From Maritimibacter dapengensis (GTDB lineage: Bacteria > Pseudomonadota > Alphaproteobacteria > Rhodobacterales > Rhodobacteraceae): a stretch of DNA of 64,000 nucleotides. The notes beneath the pieces are model-generated. The model searched no databases. It saw nothing but the letters and a program-made list of their open reading frames with translations, and was not told the DNA's origin. The number at the start of each line of letters is the position of its first letter. Position 1 is the stretch's first letter. The stretch spans positions 558,001-622,000 of the forward strand of contig NZ_JAHUZE010000001.1 in the NCBI RefSeq assembly GCF_019218265.1, written 5' to 3'. The position numbers were made by a program, and so were the translations under genes. Of this stretch, positions 38,217-46,912 are shown piece by piece.

Positions 38217-38656
38217 GCGCGGTCCGTATTCAGCCTGCGCGCCGGTGGGACGTCGGCGCCGTGGCGCGGGTGCTCACGGCCTGTCTCGACGAGGCGCGGT
38301 GGTTGCCGCGTGTCCGTCAGGCGCGCGATGAGCGGCGGCTGATCGGTTCGATGATCGCGCGGGGCGAGGTGCGGGTCGCGAAGCGGCGCGGGCGCATTGT
38401 GGGGTTTGTCATCCTAGACGGGGCGGGCGAGGTGCAGGGGCTCTACGTCCTGCCCGAGGCGCAGGGAACCGGCGTGGCGCAGGCGCTTCTGGTATGGTCG
38501 AAGGCGCAGCAATCGCGCATCGGGTTGTGGGTTCACGCGGCCAATGCGCGGGCGCGGCGTTTTTATCAGAGCCAGGGGTTTCGCCCGGTCGCGTTGGGCG
38601 ACGGTAATGATGAGCGGATGACCGAAATCCGCTATGAATGGGAGCGCGCGGCATGA
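38213..38656 (+). CDS. GNAT-family N-acetyltransferase between YcjX- and YcjF-like genes
   Basis: 147 residues. Motif A is VQGLYVLPEAQGTGVAQALL, with the Q-x-x-G-x-G acetyl-CoA loop, and motif B includes NARARRFYQSQGFRPVALG. The start is a GTG at 38213 overlapping the YcjX stop codon (GTGA), and its stop overlaps the following ATG (ATGA). The gene is therefore translationally coupled on both sides and probably acts with its neighbours, perhaps acetylating one of them or sensing the same condition. The substrate is unknown. Confidence 0.85.
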   Translation: MSAVRIQPARRWDVGAVARVLTACLDEARWLPRVRQARDERRLIGSMIARGEVRVAKRRGRIVGFVILDGAGEVQGLYVLPEAQGTGVAQALLVWSKAQQSRIGLWVHAANARARRFYQSQGFRPVALGDGNDERMTEIRYEWERAA

Positions 38657-39660
38657 GCGAGCGGAAATCCGGGCCTGTCCTTATCGACCTTGAAGGTGAG
38701 AGCCCGTCGCAGGTGACGCCGGCCACAGCGCCGCCCGTCGAGACGCCCGACAGCGAGCTGCCACAGCCCCGGGCGATGGAGATGGCCGCCCGGATCGCGG
38801 CGCGCCGACCGTCGAAACTGGCGCGCTGGTTCTGGTCGATCACTACCGCGCTTGTCGGTTTCGTCGTGTCCGTCGCGGCGTGGGAGTTCGTGTCGGGCTT
38901 GCTCGACCGAAACCCGGTGCTCGGCATCACCGCGACGGTGCTTGTGGCGGCGTTCGTATTCGTTTTGCTCATCATCGCGCTGCGCGAGCTTGCGGCCTTC
39001 GCCCGTTTGCGCCGGGTGGACGATCTGCATGCCGCGGCGGATGCGGCCCTCACCCATGAGGACGCGGATGAGGCGGGGGCGGTCGTGGACAGGCTCGCAA
39101 AGCTCTATCGCGGGCGCGACGACATGACCTGGGGACTTGATCGGTTCAAGTCCCGGCGCGGCGACGTGTTCGACGCGGAGGGCGTGATCGGGTTGGCGGA
39201 ACAGGAGCTTCTGATCCCGCTCGACCAGGTGGCGCAGCGCGAGATCGAGGCGGCGGCGCGGCAGGTGGCGACGGTCACGGCGATCGTGCCGCTCGCGCTG
39301 GCCGATGTCGTCACGGCGCTTACCGCCAACATCCGCATGATCCGGCGCATCGCCGAGATATATGGCGGGCGGGCTGGCGCTCTGGGCGCGTGGCGGCTGA
39401 CGCGGGCCGTGATGACCCATCTGGTCGCGACGGGCGCCGTGGCGGTGGGCGACGATCTGATCGGCTCTGTCGCGGGAGGGACGGCGCTTTCGCGTATTTC
39501 GCGGCGCTTTGGTGAGGGCATCGTGAACGGCGCACTCACGGCGCGGGTCGGTGTGGCGGCGATGGAGGTCTGCCGCCCGTTGCCGTTTACCAAGGGCAGA
39601 CGGCCTTCGGTCACGCTGATCGTCAAACGGGCACTTACCGGGTTGTTCGGGTCGAAGTGA
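38653..39660 (+). CDS. YcjF-like membrane protein (TIGR01620/DUF697)
   Basis: 335 residues. A cytoplasmic Pro/Glu-rich N-terminus is followed by two transmembrane helices (WSITTALVGFVVSVAAWEFV and VLGITATVLVAAFVFVLLII). The C-terminal DUF697 region contains YGGRAGALGAWRLTRAVMTH. This is the layout of E. coli YcjF, the usual partner of YcjX. Start: ATG 38653 overlapping the GNAT stop. Function unknown. The downstream 268-base gap contains a promoter-like site for ileS. Confidence 0.85.
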   Translation: MSERKSGPVLIDLEGESPSQVTPATAPPVETPDSELPQPRAMEMAARIAARRPSKLARWFWSITTALVGFVVSVAAWEFVSGLLDRNPVLGITATVLVAAFVFVLLIIALRELAAFARLRRVDDLHAAADAALTHEDADEAGAVVDRLAKLYRGRDDMTWGLDRFKSRRGDVFDAEGVIGLAEQELLIPLDQVAQREIEAAARQVATVTAIVPLALADVVTALTANIRMIRRIAEIYGGRAGALGAWRLTRAVMTHLVATGAVAVGDDLIGSVAGGTALSRISRRFGEGIVNGALTARVGVAAMEVCRPLPFTKGRRPSVTLIVKRALTGLFGSK

Positions 39661-39762
39661 TCGCCGGCCCGGCGCCGCTGAATGCGGTGCGAAGGTGCGA
39701 ACGGTCCGGCGACAGGGTCGATCCAATTGGCAGGATGGGCGCGTGAGCGATAGCGCGCGGGC

Positions 39763-39791
39763 TTTACCCCCTGTGCGCGCGGCGTTATACA
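39763..39791 (+). promoter_or_regulatory. Candidate promoter of ileS
   Basis: TTTACC (39763-39768) and TATACA (39786-39791) are 17 bases apart, each matching sigma-70 consensus at four of six positions. Initiation near 39798 would give a leader of about 130 bases. I saw no conserved leader structure in it. Confidence 0.3.
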
Positions 39792-39928
39792 GCGCCCATG
39801 AAGATGGCAGCGATCATCATTCGAATTATATACCCGGCGCTCTGACACGAGACGCCGGGCAAAGGCGTATGGACCCCGCGCCGCCCTTCCCATAGAACGC
39901 ATGCGACCAAAGCCAAAGGACGCCCGAA

Positions 39929-42919
39929 ATGTGCGCCGAGACGCCTGACTACAAACACACCCTGAACCTGCCCAAGACCGACTTTCCGATGCGCGCCGGT
40001 TTGCCCAAACGCGAACCCGGCTGGCTCGACCGTTGGGAAAAGATCGGCATCTACGACCGCTTGCGCGAAAAGGAGGGGCGGGAGCCCTTCACACTGCATG
40101 ACGGACCGCCCTATGCGAACGGTCACCTGCATATCGGTCACGCGCTGAACAAGATCCTGAAGGACATGATCGTGCGCTCGCAGCAGATGCTGGGCCACGA
40201 TGCGCGTTACGTGCCGGGGTGGGATTGTCACGGGCTTCCGATCGAGTGGAAGATCGAAGAGAAATACCGCGCCAAAGGTCAGGACAAGGACCAGGTTCCG
40301 GTGATCGACTTCCGCCAGGAGTGCCGCAAATTCGCCGAAGGCTGGATCGACGTGCAGCGCGACGAGTTCAAGCGTCTGGGTGTGACCGGAAACTGGGCCG
40401 ATCCCTACCTGACGATGGATTACCATGCCGAGGCGGTGATCGCCGAGGAGTTCATGAAGTTCCTGATGAACGGCACGCTGTATCAGGGGTCCAAGCCCGT
40501 CATGTGGTCGCCGGTTGAGAAGACCGCGCTGGCCGAGGCCGAGGTGGAATATCACGACAAGGAAAGCTTCACGATCTGGGTGAAGTTCAAGGTCGCGGAT
40601 TTCAACCTGCCTGACGAGGATCGGATGTCCGAGGAAGAGACCTCGGAGATGCGTGAGGCGGTGGCGGCGACGCTGGCCGAGACGCGAGAGAAATTCGTGG
40701 GCGCGAACGTGGTGATCTGGACCACGACGCCCTGGACCATCCCGTCGAACAAGGCCGTCGTTTACGGGGCCGAGTATGATTACGGGCTTTACGAGGTGCT
40801 GGACACGCCCGAGGAATGCTGGGCCGCGAAAGGCGAGCGCTACATCCTTGCCGACAAGCTCGCCGCCCAGACGTTCGAGCGTGCACGGTTGGACGAGAGC
40901 CAGTGGCGGCGGGTGTCGGACGTGACATCTCATCAGCTTGCGGCAATGTCGCTGGCGCATCCGCTTGCGGGTGCTGAGGGGTCGGAGGGCGAATGGGACG
41001 ACCTGCGCGATTTCCGCGCCGCCGATTTCGTCACCGACGAGGAAGGCACGGGCTTCGTTCATTGCGCGCCATCGCACGGGATGGAGGAATACGAGCTTTA
41101 CCGCGATCTCGGGATGCTCGGTCAGGTCATCACTTACAACGTGATGGATGACGGGTCGTTCCGCGAGAGTCTTCCGTTCTTCGGCGGCAAGCGCATTCTC
41201 AAGCCGAACGGCAAGGAAGGCGATGCGAACAAGGCAGTGATCGACAAGCTTGTGGAGGTCGGCGGGCTGCTGGCGCGCGGGAAGATCAAGCACTCCTATC
41301 CGCACAGCTGGCGGTCGAAAGCGCCGGTCATCTACCGCAACACGCCGCAATGGTTCGCCGCTGTGGACCAGAAGCTTGCCGACGGGATGGGCGAATATGG
41401 CGACACGATCCGCGAACGTGCGTTGACGTCGATCGACAAACTGGTGGAGTGGACGCCCAAGACCGGGCGCAACCGGCTTTACTCGATGATCGAGGCGCGG
41501 CCCGATTGGGTGCTGTCTCGCCAGCGCGCCTGGGGTGTGCCGCTTACGTGTTTCGTCAAGAAAAACGCGCTTCCGACCGACGAAGGTTTCCTTCTGAAAT
41601 CCGACGAAGTGAATGCCCGTGTCGTGGCCGAGTTCGAGAAGGGCGGGGCCGACGTGTGGTACGAGGACGGGTTCAAGGAGCGCGTTCTGGGCAACCTCGT
41701 GAACGCCGAGGAATACGAGCAGGTCTTCGACGTGCTGGACGTGTGGTTCGACAGCGGGTCGACCCATGCTTTCGTGCTGCGCGACCGACCGGACGGCACG
41801 CCCGACGGGATTGCGGACCTGTACCTTGAAGGCACCGACCAGCACCGCGGGTGGTTCCACTCGTCGCTCTTGCAAGCCTGTGGCACCAAGGGCCGCGCGC
41901 CTTATCGCGGGGTACTGACCCATGGCTTCACGCTCGATGAAAAAGGGCGGAAGATGTCGAAATCCGAGGGCAACACGGTCGCTCCGGAGGATGTTACGAA
42001 GCAATACGGGGCCGACATTCTGCGGCTCTGGGTGGCGCAGTCCGACTACACGCAGGATTTGCGGATCGGCGACGAGATCCTGAAAGGCACCGCGGACAGC
42101 TACCGTCGGCTTCGCAATACGCTGCGCTTCATACTCGGCAACCTCGCCGGGTTCGAGGAGAGCGAGCGGGTCGCGGTCGAGGACATGCCAGAGCTGGATC
42201 GCTGGGTGCTGCACCGGGTGGCCGAGTTGGACGAGATCGTGCGCAAGGGCTTCGACGCCTACGACTTCCAAGGCGTGTTGCAACAGGTGTTCAACTTCGC
42301 CACGCTCGACTTGTCGTCGGTCTATTTCGACATTCGCAAGGACGCGCTTTATTGCGACCCCGAGGGTGGGCTGGAACGGCGCGTGGCGCGCACGGTGCTC
42401 GACATCCTGTTCCACCGGCTGACCACGTGGCTCGCGCCGATCCTCGTTTTCACGATGGAAGAAGTGTGGTTGGAGCGGTTCCCCGGTGACGACAGCTCTG
42501 TGCATCTCGTGGATATTCCCGAGACGCCTGCCGCATGGCGGGACGAGGCGCTTGCGACGAAATGGGCCGGTATCCGGCGCGCGCGGCGGGTCATCACGGC
42601 GGCGCTGGAAGTTCAGCGGCGGGACAAGGTGATCGGCGCGTCGCTCGAGGCGGCGCCGGTCGTCCATGTCGAGGATGCGGGTCTGGCCGAGGCGCTCCGG
42701 TCCGTCGATCTGGCGGATGTGTGCATCACATCGGTGATTTCGGTCACGACCGATCCGTCGCCGTCCGAGGCGTTCCGCCTGCCGGAGGTCGAGGGCGTCG
42801 GCGTGGTGTTCGAGACCGCGGAAGGTGAGAAATGCCAGCGGTGCTGGAAGATCCTGCCGGATGTCGGAACCCACAAGCATCCCGGCACCTGCCATCGGTG
42901 CAACGACGCGCTGGGCTGA
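39929..42919 (+). CDS. ileS: Isoleucyl-tRNA synthetase
   Basis: Class I synthetase of 996 residues. HIGH motif in [14 protein letters not shown] (HIGH at 68-71); KMSKSEGN at about 675; the CP1 editing domain lies between ([15 protein letters not shown] and [12 protein letters not shown] are visible). The C-terminal zinc site is CQRCW and CHRC (two CxxC pairs). This is the bacterial-type enzyme with the C-terminal Zn finger, hence presumably the mupirocin-sensitive group; resistance itself cannot be read. AAGGA is 8 bases before the ATG. It is followed by a strong terminator. Confidence 0.97.
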   Translation: MCAETPDYKHTLNLPKTDFPMRAGLPKREPGWLDRWEKIGIYDRLREKEGREPFTLHDGPPYANGHLHIGHALNKILKDMIVRSQQMLGHDARYVPGWDCHGLPIEWKIEEKYRAKGQDKDQVPVIDFRQECRKFAEGWIDVQRDEFKRLGVTGNWADPYLTMDYHAEAVIAEEFMKFLMNGTLYQGSKPVMWSPVEKTALAEAEVEYHDKESFTIWVKFKVADFNLPDEDRMSEEETSEMREAVAATLAETREKFVGANVVIWTTTPWTIPSNKAVVYGAEYDYGLYEVLDTPEECWAAKGERYILADKLAAQTFERARLDESQWRRVSDVTSHQLAAMSLAHPLAGAEGSEGEWDDLRDFRAADFVTDEEGTGFVHCAPSHGMEEYELYRDLGMLGQVITYNVMDDGSFRESLPFFGGKRILKPNGKEGDANKAVIDKLVEVGGLLARGKIKHSYPHSWRSKAPVIYRNTPQWFAAVDQKLADGMGEYGDTIRERALTSIDKLVEWTPKTGRNRLYSMIEARPDWVLSRQRAWGVPLTCFVKKNALPTDEGFLLKSDEVNARVVAEFEKGGADVWYEDGFKERVLGNLVNAEEYEQVFDVLDVWFDSGSTHAFVLRDRPDGTPDGIADLYLEGTDQHRGWFHSSLLQACGTKGRAPYRGVLTHGFTLDEKGRKMSKSEGNTVAPEDVTKQYGADILRLWVAQSDYTQDLRIGDEILKGTADSYRRLRNTLRFILGNLAGFEESERVAVEDMPELDRWVLHRVAELDEIVRKGFDAYDFQGVLQQVFNFATLDLSSVYFDIRKDALYCDPEGGLERRVARTVLDILFHRLTTWLAPILVFTMEEVWLERFPGDDSSVHLVDIPETPAAWRDEALATKWAGIRRARRVITAALEVQRRDKVIGASLEAAPVVHVEDAGLAEALRSVDLADVCITSVISVTTDPSPSEAFRLPEVEGVGVVFETAEGEKCQRCWKILPDVGTHKHPGTCHRCNDALG

Positions 42920-42943
42920 ACAGGTCTGGTGTGAGAGACAGGG

Positions 42944-42974
42944 CGCCGCGGCTCAGGCCGCGGCGTTTTCTTTT
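42944..42974 (+). terminator. Intrinsic terminator of ileS
   Basis: A perfect 9-bp stem CGCCGCGGC/GCCGCGGCG with a TCAG loop is followed by TTTTCTTTT, 24 bases after the ileS stop. It overlaps the 3' end of the convergent pcs gene, whose last codons (Ala-Ala-Ala-stop) form part of the stem. Confidence 0.9.
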
Positions 42975-43678
42975 GCGCTGTTCGCCGGGAAGATCTGCTG
43001 TGCGATGCCTGCGAACAGGAGGTAGACGGAGGTGGCGACGAGGCCCCAGTGCGCCCAGCTGCCGGGCGCGAAATCAACCCAGGCGGCCCAGCCCGCGAAC
43101 CCGGTCCATGCAATCGCGATGGGAAGCGTGAGCGTGCGCCAGCGCACCGTGCGGGCGGGGTGGACGAATTTGAGCGGTGTGAACATCGCGATGGCGAGCG
43201 CGACCACCAGTGTCAGCGTGACGTAGAAATTCGGTTCCGTTGCGAACAGGACGATGACCACCATGTTCCAGCATCCGGGGAAGCCCGCGAATGAATTGTC
43301 TTTGGTTTTCATACGTGTATCGGCATAATACACGACCGACGAATAACAGATCAGGATGATCGCGATCCAGCCGGTCCAGCCGGGCAGGATACCGGATTTG
43401 AACAGCGCGTAGGCCGGGATAAACACGTAGGTCAGGTAGTCGATGATGAGGTCCATCAGGACCCCGTCGATCTGTTTCGCAAAGCGCTGCACGTGGTAAC
43501 GCCGCGCCAATGGCCCATCGATGCCGTCGACGATGAAGGCGATCACCAGCCAGAGATACATCAGCCCCCATTCTTCATCCACGGCCGCGAGCATCGCCAG
43601 CATTGCGAAGATCGCGCCGAGCGCGGTGAAAAGGTGGACGGCGAAAGCTTTCCATTCACGAGTCATGGCCGCGTTCAT
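42953..43678 (-). CDS. pcs: Phosphatidylcholine synthase
   Basis: Condenses choline with CDP-diacylglycerol to make phosphatidylcholine directly; found in alphaproteobacteria. About 241 residues with some seven or eight transmembrane segments. The CDP-alcohol phosphotransferase motif is visible as DGIDGPLARRYHV followed by DGVLMDLIID, with the Pcs-type longer spacing between AR and the second Gly-x3-Asp-x3-Asp. FVHPARTVRWRTLTLP is also typical of Pcs. The start is uncertain: ATG 43678 is preferred, TTG 43702 and ATG 43666 are possible, and none has a good Shine-Dalgarno. Convergent with ileS. Confidence 0.88.
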   Translation of the reverse strand: MNAAMTREWKAFAVHLFTALGAIFAMLAMLAAVDEEWGLMYLWLVIAFIVDGIDGPLARRYHVQRFAKQIDGVLMDLIIDYLTYVFIPAYALFKSGILPGWTGWIAIILICYSSVVYYADTRMKTKDNSFAGFPGCWNMVVIVLFATEPNFYVTLTLVVALAIAMFTPLKFVHPARTVRWRTLTLPIAIAWTGFAGWAAWVDFAPGSWAHWGLVATSVYLLFAGIAQQIFPANSAKENAAA

Positions 43679-43743
43679 GGACGTTTTGCGGCGCCAGAAC
43701 AAGCGTTGATGCGCCTGCCCGGAAGCCGCCCCGCGGTTTGACG

Positions 43744-44181
43744 TCAGCTCCGCAAGGCGCGCATCCGGACGTACAATTGGTGAATCCCCTCGACGGTCGG
43801 CGGCACAGGCGCGCGGGGGATCTGTTCAAGCGTTGGTGGCGCGGGCGGTGCTGCGTCCTGCGTCATGTGCGCGGATGCGGCGTCTCGTCCTGTTTCGATC
43901 AACTCAGCGGTCCTGGCCTGCACTCCCCGCGTGTCGATATCGACACCGGTGAATGCGGAGACGACCTTTGCCGCGCCGCGGGAGGCCAGACCGATGGCAT
44001 CGTCGATCCCGAGACGCCCGTTGCCGTTGGCGTCGAGGCCGTCGATGAGATCGCCGAAGCTTTTGCCTTTGGTCGCGGCACGTGCGTCACCGGCAAGGTC
44101 GACGGCAGCGGAAATGGCCCGTCCGGCAAGCGCGGCGGGGTTGGCATCCTTCAGAACTGAGAAGGGGGATACGGCTGTCAT
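43744..44181 (-). CDS. Hypothetical protein with one EF-hand-like loop
   Basis: 145 residues, not recognised as a known family. The sequence GLDANGNGRLGIDDAIGLAS (about residues 48-67) resembles a calcium-binding EF-hand loop, without a visible partner hand. The C-terminal third is Pro/Ala-rich (APPAPPTLEQIPRAPVPP). There is no signal peptide or membrane helix. AAGGA lies 7 bases before the ATG at 44181. It is on the same strand as pcs, 65 bases upstream of it, and downstream of xerC's stop on the other side. Function cannot be inferred. Confidence 0.7.
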   Translation of the reverse strand: MTAVSPFSVLKDANPAALAGRAISAAVDLAGDARAATKGKSFGDLIDGLDANGNGRLGIDDAIGLASRGAAKVVSAFTGVDIDTRGVQARTAELIETGRDAASAHMTQDAAPPAPPTLEQIPRAPVPPTVEGIHQLYVRMRALRS

Positions 44182-44253
44182 GGCTCGTCCTTTCTGGAAA
44201 AGCAGTAGAGCCGTGACCATCGCAGGCGAATCTGAAGATTCCGTTAGCTCACA

Positions 44254-45198
44254 TCAGGCGCGGGGATGCGATTTCTTGTACACCTCCATGAGCCGTGCCG
44301 TGTCGACGGCCGTGTAGGCCTGTGTCGTCGAGAGTGATGCATGGCCCAGAAGCTCCTGGATCGCGCGCAGATCGCCGCCGGCATTGAGCAGGTGGGTCGC
44401 GAAGCTGTGGCGCATGGCGTGGGGCGTGGCGGTGGCGGGCAGGCCAAGCTGCAAGCGCGCGCGCTCCATCGCTTTCTGCACGGCGCGGGGGCCGAGCGCA
44501 CCACCGCGTGCGCCGTAGAAGAGCGGCGTATCGGGCTCGATCGGAAAGGGGCAGAGCCGGGCGTAGATGTCGACCGCCTGCCACGCGGCGGGCAGGACCG
44601 GCACAAGCCGCTCCTTGCCGCCCTTGCCGGTGATCCGGAGCACATCGGGGAGCGGGTGGTCTCCGCCGGTAAGTCCGAGGGCTTCGGAAATCCGCAGGCC
44701 ACAGCCGTAGAGAAGCGTGATGACCGCCGCGTCGCGCGCACCGATCCAGCTGTCGCGGGCCTGCGTTTCGGCAATCGAGATCACATCGGTCGCAGCCTCC
44801 GGCGCGACCGGGCGGGGAAGCTTCTTCGTGTATTTCGGCGCGCGGGTCATGAGAACCTGTGAGGCGTCGAAATCGTCCTGATCGGACAGCCAACGGTAGA
44901 ATCCCTTGACCGAAGACAGGGCGCGGGCAAGGGACCGCGCCGACAACCCGCCCGCACGTTCGCTGGCCATCCATGCGCGCATGTCCGAGAGGCTGACGCG
45001 GGCCAGCGTGGCGCGGCCGTGCGACATGCCGTGGTGTGCCGACAGGAAGGCGAGAAAGCTGACGACATCGGTACGATAAGCTTCGATGGTATTGTCGGCC
45101 GCCCCGTCCAGCGCCGCCAGATGGGCGAGCCATCCCTGAAGCGCATCGCGTGCGCCTGCGGATATGGCTATCCCCTCCGGCATGTGTTTTTCGAACAT
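44254..45198 (-). CDS. xerC: Tyrosine recombinase XerC
   Basis: Site-specific recombinase that resolves chromosome dimers at dif together with XerD. It has 314 residues: an N-terminal SAM-like DNA-binding domain, then the catalytic domain with Arg169 (GCGLRISEALG), the beta-hairpin lysine in TGKGGKERLVP, His260 and Arg263 (PHAMRHSFATHLL), His286 (LLGHASLSTTQ) and the nucleophile Tyr295. The genomic setting beside DUF484 and priA is the usual XerC context, which argues against a phage integrase. No dif-like site was recognised in the window. Confidence 0.93.
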   Translation of the reverse strand: MFEKHMPEGIAISAGARDALQGWLAHLAALDGAADNTIEAYRTDVVSFLAFLSAHHGMSHGRATLARVSLSDMRAWMASERAGGLSARSLARALSSVKGFYRWLSDQDDFDASQVLMTRAPKYTKKLPRPVAPEAATDVISIAETQARDSWIGARDAAVITLLYGCGLRISEALGLTGGDHPLPDVLRITGKGGKERLVPVLPAAWQAVDIYARLCPFPIEPDTPLFYGARGGALGPRAVQKAMERARLQLGLPATATPHAMRHSFATHLLNAGGDLRAIQELLGHASLSTTQAYTAVDTARLMEVYKKSHPRA

Positions 45199-45254
45199 TT
45201 GACCCTGCCCGGCGGCAATATCCGCGCCGAAAACGTCAGTTTTTCAACATTCCT

Positions 45255-45962
45255 TCAGGCGAGCCATCCGCGCATGGTGCGTTCGAACACGCCGCCGAAG
45301 AACCCGAGCAGATCGGTGCCTTGACCCGGCTTGAACTGATGCGGATCCTCCGCACCCAGAACCAACATTCCGGGCAAGCGGCCTTCGCCGAGGTCGAGGC
45401 GGATCAGCGCCTCGGACCTGATCCAGTACCCGCTGTCGCCGTAGAGCTTGTCATCCTGTTCCTGCACTTGTCGCAGCGTGACGGCAGGGCCGCCGATGTG
45501 GGGGCGATGACCGACGTAGGTATCGCAGAACCCGGCTTTGGCCGTCACCAGCACGTCGCCGAGTTTCTGAATCGCCGGGCTGTCCGGGTCTTCCTGCGCG
45601 GTTTCCAGAACAAGGCGAATGCAATCCACTCGGAGTATTTCAGCGATTTCGCCGCCGAGCTCGCCCAGAAAGGTCTCGAAGTCGGTCTGTTCGAGCATCC
45701 TAAGAATGGCGCGATGGATCACGTTCATGCCGGCGAGGTTTTCGTAGGCCGCGGCGATGACGGAGCGATGGGTGTCTTCGAGCCGGTCGAGACGTTCCTC
45801 AAGCCGTTCCATCGCGATGCCGCGCAGGTCAACGATATTCTCCCCCATCGCGCGTTCATTCGCGGCGATCAGGGCGCGCATCATGTCGTGGTCTTGGAGG
45901 ATGACTTCGGGTCGGTTGATCAGGTGCTCGCGCACCTCGTCGTGAATCTGAGCGTCGCTCAT
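45255..45962 (-). CDS. DUF484-family protein
   Basis: 235 residues, GAF-like conserved protein often encoded next to xerC; precise role unknown. Recognisable parts: IHDEVREHLINRPEVILQDH (N-terminal helix-rich region), RLEERLDRLEDTHRSVIAAA (coiled coil) and the C-terminal SEALIRLDLGEGRLPGMLVL followed by GTDLLGFFGGVFERTM, which forms the GAF-like core. The ATG at 45962 has GGA at a suitable distance; upstream in-frame codons encode a Lys-rich extension unlikely to be real. It is 56 bases upstream of xerC on the same strand, so probably co-transcribed. Confidence 0.88.
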   Translation of the reverse strand: MSDAQIHDEVREHLINRPEVILQDHDMMRALIAANERAMGENIVDLRGIAMERLEERLDRLEDTHRSVIAAAYENLAGMNVIHRAILRMLEQTDFETFLGELGGEIAEILRVDCIRLVLETAQEDPDSPAIQKLGDVLVTAKAGFCDTYVGHRPHIGGPAVTLRQVQEQDDKLYGDSGYWIRSEALIRLDLGEGRLPGMLVLGAEDPHQFKPGQGTDLLGFFGGVFERTMRGWLA

Positions 45963-46047
45963 GGCCTGTCCTACTGCTGCTGCCGTTTTGTTTTTGTTGG
46001 TAGCGAGCTTAGCAGGGTCGGAAACGGATTTCCGCAACTTTTTCACG

Positions 46048-46073
46048 AAAAACGGGGCCCTGTGGCCCCGTTT
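46048..46073 (-). terminator. Intrinsic terminator downstream of fsa
   Basis: A perfect 10-bp stem AAACGGGGCC/GGCCCCGTTT with a 4-base loop, followed on the minus strand by five T residues, 40 bases past the fsa stop. It separates fsa from the DUF484-xerC unit. Confidence 0.88.
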
Positions 46074-46112
46074 CAAGCAGAAAACCGGTGTCGGTCCGGC
46101 TCTGGCGCCGGT

Positions 46113-46766
46113 TCAGAGGATCTTGATCCCGGCGTCCTTGATGTCCGCAAGGAAGGCATCGAGCCCCTTGTCGGTCAGCGGGTGGTTGGCGAGCGACTTG
46201 ATGACGGCGGGAGGCGCGGTCATGACGTCGGCCCCGATCATCGCGCAATCCTTCACGTGGTTCACGGTGCGGATCGAGGCGGCGAGGATCTGCGTCTCAT
46301 ACCCGTAATTGTCGTAGATCTGGCGGATTTCAGCGATCAGGTCGAGGCCGTCCATCGCGATATCGTCCAGCCGACCGATGAAGGGAGAGATGAAGGTCGC
46401 GCCCGCCTTGGCCGCCAGAAGCGCCTGATTGGCCGAGAAACAGAGCGTGACGTTGACCATGTTGCCTTCGCCGGTCAGCACCTTGCAGGCCTTCAGCCCG
46501 TCGAGCGTCAGCGGCACCTTCACGGCGATGTTGCCTGCGATCTTGGCGAGCTTGCGGCCCTCGGCGATCATCTCGTCCGCATCCGTTGCGGTGACTTCGG
46601 CGGACACCGGGCCTTCGACGATGTCGCAGATTTCCTTGGTCACTTCGAGGATGTTGCGGCCCGCTTTCTTGATGAGGGACGGGTTGGTCGTGACCCCGTC
46701 CAGAAGGCCGAATTCGTTCAGTTCGCGGATCGCGTCCACATCGGCGGTGTCGACAAAGAATTTCAT
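46113..46766 (-). CDS. fsa: Fructose-6-phosphate aldolase / small transaldolase
   Basis: Class I (Schiff-base) aldolase of the TalC/FSA/MipB family, 217 residues, the short form. N-terminal [17 protein letters not shown] and [11 protein letters not shown] (24-34) are signatures; the Schiff-base lysine is Lys83 in NIAVKVPLT. Sequence does not separate transaldolase from fructose-6-phosphate aldolase activity. GAGGAG precedes the ATG at 46766. It is a single transcription unit by the look of the terminator downstream, and divergent from priA. Confidence 0.93.
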   Translation of the reverse strand: MKFFVDTADVDAIRELNEFGLLDGVTTNPSLIKKAGRNILEVTKEICDIVEGPVSAEVTATDADEMIAEGRKLAKIAGNIAVKVPLTLDGLKACKVLTGEGNMVNVTLCFSANQALLAAKAGATFISPFIGRLDDIAMDGLDLIAEIRQIYDNYGYETQILAASIRTVNHVKDCAMIGADVMTAPPAVIKSLANHPLTDKGLDAFLADIKDAGIKIL

Positions 46767-46912
46767 GGCGCTCTCCTCGTTGGCGCAGGTCAAATGTTGG
46801 CGCTGTCATACAGGAGAGGGGCGGCGGCAGAAAGGGGGGTGTGCGGGGTTTTGCGACCCCGGCGTTGTGTTGCGCCCTTGCGCGCCCGCGCGCGGGATGA
46901 AACATCTCTGGC

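Noticed and set aside
39785-42895. Long open frame antisense to ileS (over 1000 codons)
   Set aside because: Same artefact of GC-rich codon use. The ileS frame carries all catalytic motifs.
44254-45198. Phage integrase or integron integrase
   Set aside because: Length, active-site spacing and neighbours (DUF484, priA) fit chromosomal XerC. No attachment site, cargo or integron insert is present.
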